From Methanoregula sp. (lineage in GTDB: Archaea; Halobacteriota; Methanomicrobia; Methanomicrobiales; Methanospirillaceae), in assembly GCA_023228295.1 (NCBI GenBank), contig JALOBP010000004.1, positions 1 through 64,000 on the forward strand: 64,000 nt of DNA, in the 5' to 3' direction. The position numbers were made by a program, and so were the translations under genes. Below the pieces are notes generated by a model, which saw only the letters and a list, made by a program, of their open reading frames with translations, did no database searches and was not told the origin of the DNA. Positions 1 through 7,674 of the stretch are shown here, in pieces (positions within the stretch are counted from its first letter, which is position 1; each line of letters opens with the position of its first letter).

Positions 1-265
1 TACCGATTACAGGCTTGTTGGGCCGTTACCCCAACAACAACCTAATCGGCCGCAGACCCATCCTATGGCGGCGGACCTTTCGACTACAGGGCATTCCAGC
101 GTCTATAGCCTATAGGGTATTATCCCCAGTTTCCCGGGGTTATCCCCTTCCATAGGTCAGATTGTCCACGTGTTACTGAGCAGTATGCCGAGGTCTTGCA
201 CCTCTCGACTCGCATGGCTTAATCGAACTCCGATAGCAGTGGCCTCTGGCAGGATCAACCAGAAT
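1..265 (-). rRNA. 16S rRNA, 5' portion (cut by window edge)
   Basis: Read on the minus strand, the sequence ending near 265 starts with the archaeal small-subunit 5' signature (TTCTGGTTGATCCTGCC). It continues through conserved 5'-domain sequence down to base 1, so only about the first 265 nt of the gene are present and the rest lies left of the window. A leader of roughly 170-190 nt separates it from the nearest promoter-like TATA box at 460-469. The identification rests on the conserved 5' end. The exact mature terminus cannot be fixed from sequence alone. Confidence 0.96.
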
Positions 266-459
266 TCTTTCTTAAATACGCACACTTACTGAACTGTTCT
301 AAGGAATTAGCGGTTACTAAACAAATTTCCGCATTGCCAATGCCAACGTCAGAACCAACTCCGGTCAAGCCGGGTATCGTTGGATCTCCATCAAAGAGAT
401 TGTATGTTATTCGTCGTGTTGCTTGATTGAACACGGGCTATTACTATATGTTTCAAGGA

Positions 460-469
460 TATTTATACC
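460..469 (-). promoter_or_regulatory. rRNA promoter TATA box, proximal copy
   Basis: On the minus strand this reads GGTATAAATA, a near-ideal archaeal TATA box, preceded by a purine-rich BRE-like ACAAGG. About 22-25 nt downstream is the conserved AGCCCGTG element (around 432-440), where initiation would be expected. It points towards the 16S gene. It is the most diverged of three similar units. Confidence 0.75.
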
Positions 470-605
470 TTGTCACATGCAGTATTTCCTGTCCGGACCA
501 AACCGGCGAACCGGTGTCTTGGTCCTTCATAGAGGATGCCTGATGTAGTGAACTTTTGTCGCGTTGTTTCACGCGTTCACGGGCTTACAATGTAGGTCAT
601 GGAGG

Positions 606-615
606 TATTTATACC
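606..615 (-). promoter_or_regulatory. rRNA promoter TATA box, middle copy
   Basis: Minus strand GGTATAAATA with upstream ACAAGG, followed by CATGACCTACATTGTAAGCCC, which is shared almost exactly with the distal copy. It lies exactly 146 bp upstream of the proximal TATA box. Strong TATA plus BRE plus a conserved initiation-region sequence support a working rRNA promoter. Confidence 0.75.
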
Positions 616-751
616 TTGTTCCCTGCATTGTTTGTCGTCAGAGAAAGGCCGGTAAAACCGGTTATCTTACTCCGACATCAGGCGAACCTGATCAGTGAAC
701 TCCGACGTGAATTTTCACGCATTCACGGGCTTACAATGTAGGTCATGGGGG

Positions 752-761
752 TATTTATACC
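752..761 (-). promoter_or_regulatory. rRNA promoter TATA box, distal copy
   Basis: Minus strand GGTATAAATA with upstream AATAAGG, again 146 bp from the middle copy. The sequence from the TATA box through GTAAGCCCGTGAA is nearly identical to the middle unit, so these look like tandemly duplicated promoters whose spacers have diverged. Confidence 0.72.
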
Positions 762-770
762 TTATTGACC

Positions 771-1393
771 TGATTGTTTTTCCCTCGAAACCGACACCTG
801 CTCCACGAGGAGAGGTTTCGTCGGTTTGTCATCAGATTTTGTGGATCTACATATAACACAGCCAGACATTTAAAGATGATCCACGCCGAAAAAAACTTCT
901 TTTTTTGATGCTATATTGCCCGTGAAATATACAGAATCCGGATAATCTGATTTCTGCACTAAAACATGATTTTCTTTCCATTTTTTTCTGATTTGGAATA
1001 GTTCACCCAAACCTGCGCGATCAGGGAAAATTTCATTTCGATCGCCAACACCCGGTTTGAAATATTTCTGAGCGCATTTTGCGATAAATTGGGTCTCCGA
1101 CGATAAACCCAGTGTACGGGCATTTGCGGAACAGATCCTTGCCGCAATCGCGCATGCTCCGGAAACGAAGGAATCCGGCATACCGGGACCATCCGTAACT
1201 CTACTCAATCACAATCATGCGATAACCGATCGGGCAATCGCGCATCTTTTTCCGGGCCGGGACGCAAAAACTGGTAGGGGTGCGGCACTTTAGGAGAGCC
1301 AACTCAGCCAATTCTGTACCTGCCACATACAATTAGCGCAGGCACCCTGAACCAGACCCATCAATTAATTTCCCTGCCAACCTCCCTTGTCAC
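771..1393. other. Gene-poor stretch with a possible minus-strand gene remnant
   Basis: An imperfect inverted repeat (CGAAACC near 784, GGTTTCGTCGGTT near 804) lies just upstream of the distal rRNA promoter. On the minus strand an open frame runs from about 1208 (TTG) or 1181 (ATG) to 870 (up to 112 codons). It includes ARTLGLSSETQFIAKC and a lysine-rich middle. It has no clear ribosome binding site, and a short frame ending IGYRMIVIE stops just before it. That could be a decayed gene in two pieces, but I do not recognise the family and it may be chance. Confidence 0.25.
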
Positions 1394-1897
1394 ATGCCGG
1401 ATTTCAGGCCCCGCCCGGGCACAACAACAACTGCCTACAGGCTCAAGAAACCGATAGCCGATATCAATGCGTTCAACGTCATCATCCGCTCACTCGTGTA
1501 CGACAACCCTCTCGGATGCACCCGTTACGCCATTCGGATGAAGGGGCACCCCCCGGTCCGGAAAGTCAGGGAAATGTATACGGCAAAGTTCGAGTACCGC
1601 AACGGTGACGGGAAACGGATCGGCACGACCATCGAGATGTACGATTCCGTGGACGGTTACGAGACCGGTATTGCCGCTGTCATCTCGAACATGGCAAACA
1701 TCGCATCCCACCGCGGGAAGCCAAAGCACCTGCCGGAAAAAGACCTCTTCAGCGTCATGCTGCAGTGCCACGACCATTCCGGCGAACAGTACTACCTGAA
1801 CATTGCCCGCAACCGCCCCAGCCTCTCGTCCTATCGCGACGGAAAGATCCGCGAGCGGGTGGAAACGTGGGCATCAGGTGAGCCGGCGCTGGCGTGA
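1394..1897 (+). CDS. Conserved hypothetical protein, paralogue of 3956-4459
   Basis: Encodes 167 residues of unknown function, with no signal peptide or membrane segment. It aligns without gaps over its full length with the protein at 3956-4459 (about 99 of 167 positions identical by hand count). The strongest blocks are NPLGCT at 38-43, HPPVxKVREMYTAKF at 52-66, MYDSVxGYExGI at 82-93, AVISNxAN at 95-102 and RVExW..PALA at the end. The conserved Cys42 and Cys-His-Asp near residue 136 are possible functional positions. ATG start without a clear Shine-Dalgarno. It appears to stand alone. Function not assignable. Confidence 0.75.
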   Translation: MPDFRPRPGTTTTAYRLKKPIADINAFNVIIRSLVYDNPLGCTRYAIRMKGHPPVRKVREMYTAKFEYRNGDGKRIGTTIEMYDSVDGYETGIAAVISNMANIASHRGKPKHLPEKDLFSVMLQCHDHSGEQYYLNIARNRPSLSSYRDGKIRERVETWASGEPALA

Positions 1898-2047
1898 TTC
1901 ATGCAGCGTAACAACTTGACCCACCGGGGCATTGAACCAGACCTGTGAAGCACCGGCCGGCAACAACCCTCCAGCCGCCCTTATCTTGTCATCCTGCACG
2001 GCCGGCCTGACATCACGACAAAACGGAAAAACCGGACACGCGTCCGG

Positions 2048-2650
2048 TCAGAACTCCCACTTCTTCTTCAGGCCGGCAAGGAAGAGCGGGTCAAGGTCCT
2101 CTTTGAGAAGGCCGTACAGGACCTGGTCGTGGAACCTGCCGTGTGCGTGCCAGTACTTTCTTCTCCGTCCCTCTGCGGAAAAACCGCACTTCTCCATGAT
2201 CTTCCATGACGCGGTGTTCTCGTGCGCAGCGTCCCCGTTAATGCGGTACGCGGGAGTCTGCGTGAAAGCATAATAAACGAGAAACTCACAGGCTTCCGTA
2301 CCAAACCCTGCGCCGGTGAACCCGTCATCGATCTGGTACGCAGCCAGGTACGCCCCCGGACAAAAGTCAACCGGAAGGAGGGCGCATTGGCCGCAGAATT
2401 CTCCCGCATCCTTAGCAAGTATTGTGAAAACCGGCGATGCGGGCATCTTTCCTTCGGACAGGTCGTGTTCAGTGGCCGCAATAACCGGACTGAAATAAGC
2501 CCTCGTGGCCTCAGGGGTATTGGGCCCGAAGAACAGGTACCAGCACACGGATTCCTTTTCAAGCATCCTGCAGATATCGTCGAGATCGCCTGAACGGATA
2601 TATCGTGTTTTTATCAGTATGCCGCGCCATTCGGTTTTCATGTTATTCAT
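2048..2650 (-). CDS. GNAT-family N-acetyltransferase (RimJ/RimL-like)
   Basis: Encodes 200 residues with the GNAT fold signature. A central acetyl-CoA pyrophosphate-binding stretch (DDGFTGAGFGTEACEF, about residues 107-122) is followed by the C-terminal NTASWKIMEKCGF motif typical of the RimJ/RimL and aminoglycoside-acetyltransferase branch. It would transfer an acetyl group from acetyl-CoA to an amine, but the acceptor cannot be told. Start may be Met1 or Met4. It is a single gene flanked by unrelated short-range neighbours, convergent with the gene at 1394. Confidence 0.82.
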   Translation of the reverse strand: MNNMKTEWRGILIKTRYIRSGDLDDICRMLEKESVCWYLFFGPNTPEATRAYFSPVIAATEHDLSEGKMPASPVFTILAKDAGEFCGQCALLPVDFCPGAYLAAYQIDDGFTGAGFGTEACEFLVYYAFTQTPAYRINGDAAHENTASWKIMEKCGFSAEGRRRKYWHAHGRFHDQVLYGLLKEDLDPLFLAGLKKKWEF

Positions 2651-2786
2651 GATATAGTTCCAAAACCCAAAAAATGTCCGTGCTTCTACGGGCCGGAACC
2701 GGAATGAACAAAATTATCGTTCCCCGTTACACGGAATACCTGTATGTAAGTATAACAGAATAAAGAGAGGAGAGAGAATGAACAGG

Positions 2787-3503
2787 TTAGTCCTTCCGTC
2801 TCCGGATCGCAGGTGCACAGCAGAACCCGATAGCTGCCAGAGCGATGATTGCGGGGAGCGGCGACTTAGTCGGGACAGGTGTGCTATCTGCCGCAGTTCC
2901 CTCCACCCCTTCGGTCTCCGTTGCAACGTAAATCGTCCCTTTCCCGAATAATTTATCGGACCCCTGCCATGCCATGTTCCGGCCATCGATACTGAGACTG
3001 TACACAGAGTCATTGGGAGATATGGGCAATACGGACATGGTCGATGGAGCGAGCACCATGATCCGGTCGATGCCAACAGATTCGGCAACGTACCACGCGA
3101 CACGAGCCGTATCCCCGGCCCCAATATTGAAGAATGCATTTTTATCGGATTCAGTCTGGGTTCCGGTAACCTTTCCGGTTAACGGGCTGAACATGACCGT
3201 CTTTCCGGCAGAGATGGTATACAGGCAGAGCTCGCTGTACCTTTCCCGGGGATCATCGACCCTCACGTCATTGCGGTACAGTACATAATCGCCGGCAAGA
3301 GCGGATCCGAAGACCATCTCATGAGTATTATTGTCCGCCACTGGGGCAAAGACCGTGTGGCCATGGGACTCCAGATACGCAACCGTCCCCTCCCAGTACC
3401 GCGCACCGAGATGGCTGCCCGGGGGATACGTATTACGGTTAGTAAGCCGGTTCCAGGTATCAGTCGACATGTTGCCGCCGTGGACAAGGATGAAGGTGGC
3501 CAT
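2787..3503 (-). CDS. Chimeric protein: hydrolase-like N-terminus, propeller-like body, C-terminal membrane anchor
   Basis: Encodes 238 residues. Residues 1-60 look like the start of a cytoplasmic alpha/beta hydrolase: MATFILVHGG, then WEGTVAYLESHGHTVFAP. The chain then changes character near residue 62. It becomes beta-rich, with SELCLYTISAGKT, ARVAWYVAE, DRIMVLAPS and SVYSLSIDG, like TolB/WD-type propeller blades of methanogen surface proteins. A Thr/Pro linker, one hydrophobic helix (about 214-231) and an RRRKD tail follow, as in C-terminally anchored surface proteins. There is no signal peptide, and the hydrolase half lacks its catalytic Ser and His regions. Best read as a fusion left by a deletion between two genes. 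Activity is doubtful. Confidence 0.6.
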   Translation of the reverse strand: MATFILVHGGNMSTDTWNRLTNRNTYPPGSHLGARYWEGTVAYLESHGHTVFAPVADNNTHEMVFGSALAGDYVLYRNDVRVDDPRERYSELCLYTISAGKTVMFSPLTGKVTGTQTESDKNAFFNIGAGDTARVAWYVAESVGIDRIMVLAPSTMSVLPISPNDSVYSLSIDGRNMAWQGSDKLFGKGTIYVATETEGVEGTAADSTPVPTKSPLPAIIALAAIGFCCAPAIRRRKD

Positions 3504-3955
3504 ACTATCGATTCATCTCTTTCCGCAGACGATTAAAGTGCCGACTTTTCATGCTCATAGCCTTAAGAAAAATCCGGTCCGTGATTATCCCCACCGACCC
3601 CCTACATCTTTCGGATAAAGGAAAATACATGAAGCCAGGCTCATTTACATCATAAAAATTATTTTTTTTCCCAAAAAGGATGAATAAGCCCGGGAACAAT
3701 GAGGGGGGTCGGAAGTGAAAAAAAATCCCGCACACATTCAAAAAATATAATTTCATGGCTTTATTTTCATTTTCCGGTTGAAAATTTTATGACTGAAAAC
3801 TGATAATTAATACCCGGGCATGGGTGGTGTCCCGGGCAAAAATCTCCAACTGTTTTTTTCACCTCAGACCCCCCCTTACGCAACCACCAAGATTTTGTTT
3901 TTTGCCCTGCTTTCTCTTAGATAAATATCTCAACAACACGGGAGCAGGAATTTCC
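3504..3955. other. Divergent intergenic region with promoter for the 3956 gene
   Basis: AT-rich, with no convincing gene; an 83-codon minus-strand frame here has no family resemblance. A TATA-like AGATAAATATCT lies at 3919-3930, about 27 bp before the ATG at 3956, giving a very short leader. Poly-T and poly-A runs near 3660 and 3720 may belong to the minus-strand promoter region of the 2787-3503 gene. Confidence 0.4.
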
Positions 3956-4459
3956 ATGAGACTATTCACACCCAAACCCGGGACAAAGAGTGCCGTCCAC
4001 CACGTAAAAACGCCATTTCCGGATATCATCGCATTCGACGCCATTATCCGATCGCTGGTCCTGAATAACCCGCTCGGGTGCACATCCTATATGTCCGCGA
4101 AAAAAAATCACCCCCCGGTTGAGAAAGTCCGGGAAATGTATACCGCCAAATTCACGTACCTGAATCCAGACGGAAAACTGATCGGGCGTGGGCTGGATAT
4201 GTACGACTCAGTTGAGGGGTATGAGGAGGGGATTTCTGCCGTTATATCAAACCTGGCCAACAGGGAAGCGCACCGCGGAAAGGTCCGGCACACACGAGAG
4301 ACCGACCACTTCTCGGTGCTCCTGAAATGCCATGATGCAAACGGGGAACTCTACTTCCTGAGCATGGCACGTGACCGTGTGACCGTGTCATCCTATACCG
4401 ATGACGCCATCCGGAAGAGAGTGGAAGCGTGGACGGATAGTGTGCCGGCACTTGCCTGA
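3956..4459 (+). CDS. Conserved hypothetical protein, paralogue of 1394-1897
   Basis: Encodes 167 residues, exactly the length of its paralogue. The open frame extends upstream to 3824, but the ATG at 3956 is chosen because GGGAGCAGG precedes it and the gapless alignment starts there. Shared blocks include AFxxIIRSLV, NPLGCT, KVREMYTAKF, MYDSV and AVISN. There are no membrane segments. Downstream, on the same strand and 50 bp away, is an HxlR regulator, though nothing proves co-transcription. The function is unknown; the two copies 2.5 kb apart suggest a lineage-specific small family. Confidence 0.78.
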   Translation: MRLFTPKPGTKSAVHHVKTPFPDIIAFDAIIRSLVLNNPLGCTSYMSAKKNHPPVEKVREMYTAKFTYLNPDGKLIGRGLDMYDSVEGYEEGISAVISNLANREAHRGKVRHTRETDHFSVLLKCHDANGELYFLSMARDRVTVSSYTDDAIRKRVEAWTDSVPALA

Positions 4460-4510
4460 CGAAAACCCCGCTCAAAACCAATAAACCGAATAACTTCCCT
4501 ACCGGTACGA

Positions 4511-4843
4511 ATGACACGACGAACCTATCCCTGCCCGGTTGAAGCCGCCATCGATATGATCGGAGGGAAATGGAAACCACGAATCGTCTGGGCGCTCCGG
4601 GACAGGACGCTCCGTTTTAGCGAGATCCAGAGTGAATTCCCCGCAATGGCCCAGCGGACACTCTCCCGGCAGCTCCGCGATCTCGAACAGGATGGCATGA
4701 TCTCGCGGAAAGCCTATCCCGAGATCCCGCCCCGTGTCGAGTATACCCTGACGGCGAGAGGAAAGACGGTCGTTCCCCTGCTGGAATCACTGTGGGACTG
4801 GGTCGAAGACCAGATGGCCGATTCACTGGAATACATGAAATAA
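4511..4843 (+). CDS. HxlR-family winged-helix transcriptional regulator
   Basis: Encodes 110 residues with the HxlR pattern: CPVEAAIDMIGGKWK at the start, then FSEIQSEFPAMAQRTLSRQLRDLE (recognition helix region) and a PPRVEYTLTARG wing. The Cys at residue 8 sits where redox- or aldehyde-sensing HxlR proteins carry a reactive cysteine. It lies just upstream of, and in line with, the aldo/keto reductase at 4974, so it plausibly controls that gene in response to an electrophile or oxidant. That link is inference. Confidence 0.88.
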   Translation: MTRRTYPCPVEAAIDMIGGKWKPRIVWALRDRTLRFSEIQSEFPAMAQRTLSRQLRDLEQDGMISRKAYPEIPPRVEYTLTARGKTVVPLLESLWDWVEDQMADSLEYMK

Positions 4844-4973
4844 TTGTATTTACCCTGCCCGGTGATTGAAACACGGGATCCTGGTTTCCTTAAGGAACCT
4901 GACGGGCATGCATGCCCCTGTTCCCTATTTATCTTTCGGCGGCAACCAGTACGAATACCGGGATGATCTGAAA

Positions 4974-6128
4974 ATGCTCTACCGTAAATTCCCAAAACTT
5001 GACCGGGACCTCTCGATTCTTGGCTTTGGCTGCATGCGCCTGCCGGCGGTTGAAGGCCAGCAGTTTGCCGGAACGATTGACGAGCCAAAAACAACAGGGA
5101 TGATCCGGTACGCGATCGATCACGGGGTCAACTACATCGATACCGCGTACCCATACCATAACGGACAGAGCGAACCGGTTGTCGGGAGGGCACTTGGCGA
5201 GGGTTACCGCGAGAAAGTGTATCTCGCAACGAAACTCCCAAGCTGGGAGATCGGATCCCGCGAGGATATGGACCGGATCCTGGACGAACAACTCGCCCGC
5301 CTCAATACCGATCACATCGACTTCTACCTTGTCCACGGGCTCCGAAAAGAGTTCTGGGAGAACCTGTCACAGCAGGGAGTCCTTGAATTCCTCGACGATG
5401 CCATAGCAGACGGCCGGATCCGGTATCCCGCATTCTCGTTCCACGACAACCTCCCCCTCTTCAGGGAAATTGTCGATGCCTATGACTGGATGTTTGCCCA
5501 AATCCAGTATAACTACATGGACGAGAATTACCAGGCCGGGACTGAGGGGCTTCGGTATGCAGTCGAACGGGGCCTTGGTATCGTCGTGATGGAACCCCTG
5601 CGGGGCGGGCTGCTTGCAAAGGACGCCCCCGCAATCCGCGGGATTCTCGATAGTGCCCCGGCCCGGCGCACCCCGGCGGAATGGGGGCTCCGCTGGGTCT
5701 GGGACCACCCCGAAATCACGGTCGTCCTCTCCGGCATGTCCACTATAGATCAGGTAACAGGGAACATCGCGTGCGCAGAGCAGGGACGGCCGGGTTCCCT
5801 TTCCCGGGAGGAACACGCGGTCATCGGGCAGGTAAGGGACACGTTCAACTCCCGGGTGAAGATTCCCTGCACCGGCTGCCGGTACTGCATGCCCTGTAAA
5901 AACGGGGTGGACATTCCCGGATGCTTCGATTTTTACAACCAGGCGCACATTTACGATGCAAAGGAAGAGTCCGGCGGCATCTATTCGTGGGTGTTCAGCG
6001 GGATTGTCGGGGGCATTCCGGGATACGCATCCTGTTGCCTTGAGTGCGGCGAATGCGAGGAGAGATGCCCTCAGGGACTGTCCATCCGGGAAGGCCTGCG
6101 GGACGTTGCAGCGTATTTCGGGAAATAA
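4974..6128 (+). CDS. Aldo/keto reductase with C-terminal [4Fe-4S] ferredoxin-like domain
   Basis: Encodes about 384 residues from the ATG at 4974. The frame opens further upstream at a TTG at 4866, but homology begins at MLYRKFPKLDRD. The AKR barrel carries GFGCMRLP, DTAYPYHNGQSE (catalytic Asp and Tyr region), LATKLPSW and the HGL strand. The C-terminus has two cysteine clusters, CTGCRYCMPC and CLECGECEERCP, suited to Fe-S clusters. This is the archaeal and clostridial ferredoxin-fused AKR type, likely a cytoplasmic oxidoreductase that exchanges electrons with ferredoxin. The substrate is unknown. The upstream HxlR gene may regulate it. Confidence 0.88.
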   Translation: MLYRKFPKLDRDLSILGFGCMRLPAVEGQQFAGTIDEPKTTGMIRYAIDHGVNYIDTAYPYHNGQSEPVVGRALGEGYREKVYLATKLPSWEIGSREDMDRILDEQLARLNTDHIDFYLVHGLRKEFWENLSQQGVLEFLDDAIADGRIRYPAFSFHDNLPLFREIVDAYDWMFAQIQYNYMDENYQAGTEGLRYAVERGLGIVVMEPLRGGLLAKDAPAIRGILDSAPARRTPAEWGLRWVWDHPEITVVLSGMSTIDQVTGNIACAEQGRPGSLSREEHAVIGQVRDTFNSRVKIPCTGCRYCMPCKNGVDIPGCFDFYNQAHIYDAKEESGGIYSWVFSGIVGGIPGYASCCLECGECEERCPQGLSIREGLRDVAAYFGK

Positions 6129-6170
6129 CCCGGGGAATATCCTTATCACATCCGCCCAGCCACATTTTTC

Positions 6171-6698
6171 ATGGCCTTAGGATCCCCATCACCACCAGTA
6201 CAATTTCTCCCGTTACAGGAGTCCAACCTCCGCCGGATCAATGAACTCTCCAATATTCCTGAGATCGCAGAACATTTCGAGACCATTCCCCCCGTACCCA
6301 TGGAGGCAACGAACACGTTATGGTCGTATGTTCAGTCGGGTATCATGTTGCTATGGGGAATGCACGCCGACGGGAAGATTATCGGTTGTGCCGGGTTTTA
6401 TGCACAGCCCCCGGGGACACGGCTTTCCCATGCTGCAACATTCTTCCTCTATATTGAGCCCGCATACTGGGGCAAAGGGATCGGAACTAAAGCAATACAG
6501 TTTCTTGAAACCGAAGCAAAAAGACGCGGATATCTCCGTATGGAGTGCATGGTAGCAGCAACGAATCCTGGTGCAATCAAACTATATCAGCGACTGGGGT
6601 ACGAGAAAGAGGGGGCAAAAAAGCAGGCGTTCCGGATTAACGATACCTATCAGGACCTGATTCTCATGGGCAGGATTTTCCCGGCGGGAGAAGTATAG
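6171..6698 (+). CDS. GNAT-family N-acetyltransferase
   Basis: Encodes 175 residues. Acetyl-CoA binding is indicated by YIEPAYWGKGIGTKAIQFLETEA (motif A, roughly residues 95-117), followed by NPGAIKLYQRLGYEKEG, the classic motif B with its Tyr. It probably acetylates a small amine or a protein N-terminus; no substrate clue is visible. It sits 42 bp after the aldo/keto reductase on the same strand and may be co-transcribed with it. Confidence 0.85.
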   Translation: MALGSPSPPVQFLPLQESNLRRINELSNIPEIAEHFETIPPVPMEATNTLWSYVQSGIMLLWGMHADGKIIGCAGFYAQPPGTRLSHAATFFLYIEPAYWGKGIGTKAIQFLETEAKRRGYLRMECMVAATNPGAIKLYQRLGYEKEGAKKQAFRINDTYQDLILMGRIFPAGEV

Positions 6699-6759
6699 CC
6701 ACCCGGATTTATGAAAACACCACGCTCCTATAATAGTGCAAAAACTGGCAGTAATCTGC

Positions 6760-7674
6760 TTACTCAGCAGCAGTACCGGTAGCAGATTCGGTCTCTTCTG
6801 TCCGGCATATCTGCACCCAGATATCCCCATAGAACTCTTCCTGACGGAGGGTGCACCGCCCGTCAAGCGCCAGGAAGAGAAGCGGGATGAAAACTTCCGG
6901 AATCCCCCACTCCATCTGTTTACACAGATCCGCAAGCGTCATCTCCTCGTCGATCTCCAACCCTTCGAGATATTCCGCGAGCCGCAGCATGGACGACTCC
7001 TGGAATCCTTCATCATGGGCAATACTCACCACGTCATCGGCATCGATCAGGAGTGCGTCTGAAAGGTCGCCGCTGCCGTCAGTCATCCTGCGGCGCCGGC
7101 GCTCTTCCTTTTCGAGGTTCTTGAGCTCAATGATGAGCTCGAAGAGCGTGACGGGACTCTTCCTCATGTTCTTTCGGTCGAGCCTGCGCTGGATCTCGTG
7201 TTCGAGCCGCTCGATGGGGCCGAGCCGCCCGCCATAATCGATGTCCTCCGAAATGCCGGCACCGAAATCGTCTCCGAAGAGGTCGTCCCCTTCACCATCG
7301 TCATCATCTTCGGGGGGTTCAATGATCACGAGCTGTTCGGACTTCATCCGTATGAGGGTTGCAGCAAAGAAGAGCGTTCGTCCCGATATATGGAGGTTGA
7401 GTTCCCGCCGCCGGTCAAGCTCGTTGAGAAAGCGGTCGGTAACATCGATGATGTCGATATTCCACGGATCGATCTCGCCTTTCTCGGCAAGGCCGACAAG
7501 GATCTCGACCGGGTCCTCGACCCCCGGGCCAGCCCGGATGGCTTCGGGGATGCCGCCCGGTGCTGCTCCCGTCCCATCCGTACGATCCGGTTGACCCGGT
7601 CTTTCGCCTGGTGCTTCCGTGGGGAGAGGAGGGGGGGCCTCCCCACCCGGCCCGGCCGGTTTATCAGACAGCAT
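6760..7674 (-). CDS. scpA: Segregation and condensation protein A (kleisin)
   Basis: Encodes 304 residues. After a Pro/Gly-rich, poorly conserved N-terminus of about 50 residues comes the ScpA core (VEILVGLAEKGEIDPWNIDI, then VTDRFL and RTLFFAATLIRMKSEQL). An acidic patch lies around residues 125-140 and the C-terminal winged-helix region ends ALDGRCTLRQEEFYGDIWV. Kleisins bridge the two SMC heads in chromosome condensation and segregation. The start overlaps the end of smc by 11 bp, showing a tightly coupled operon. No scpB is present in the window. Confidence 0.92.
   Translation of the reverse strand: MLSDKPAGPGGEAPPPLPTEAPGERPGQPDRTDGTGAAPGGIPEAIRAGPGVEDPVEILVGLAEKGEIDPWNIDIIDVTDRFLNELDRRRELNLHISGRTLFFAATLIRMKSEQLVIIEPPEDDDDGEGDDLFGDDFGAGISEDIDYGGRLGPIERLEHEIQRRLDRKNMRKSPVTLFELIIELKNLEKEERRRRRMTDGSGDLSDALLIDADDVVSIAHDEGFQESSMLRLAEYLEGLEIDEEMTLADLCKQMEWGIPEVFIPLLFLALDGRCTLRQEEFYGDIWVQICRTEETESATGTAAE

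Larger units (their letters stand above)
385..770 (-). repeat. Three diverged tandem promoter units, 146-bp period
   Basis: The CACGGG element falls at 432, 578 and 724 and the TATA boxes at 460, 606 and 752, so both landmarks repeat at exactly 146 bp. Outside the core, similarity is patchy (for example the AACCGG pieces near 515 and 658), which fits old tandem duplication with selection on the promoter core and on spacing. There is no coding potential. Confidence 0.7.

Noticed and set aside
556..741. 61-codon plus-strand frame
   Set aside because: It runs through the tandem rRNA promoter units and is explained by them.
3505..3756. 83-codon minus-strand frame
   Set aside because: In an AT-rich promoter region with no family resemblance and no ribosome binding site.
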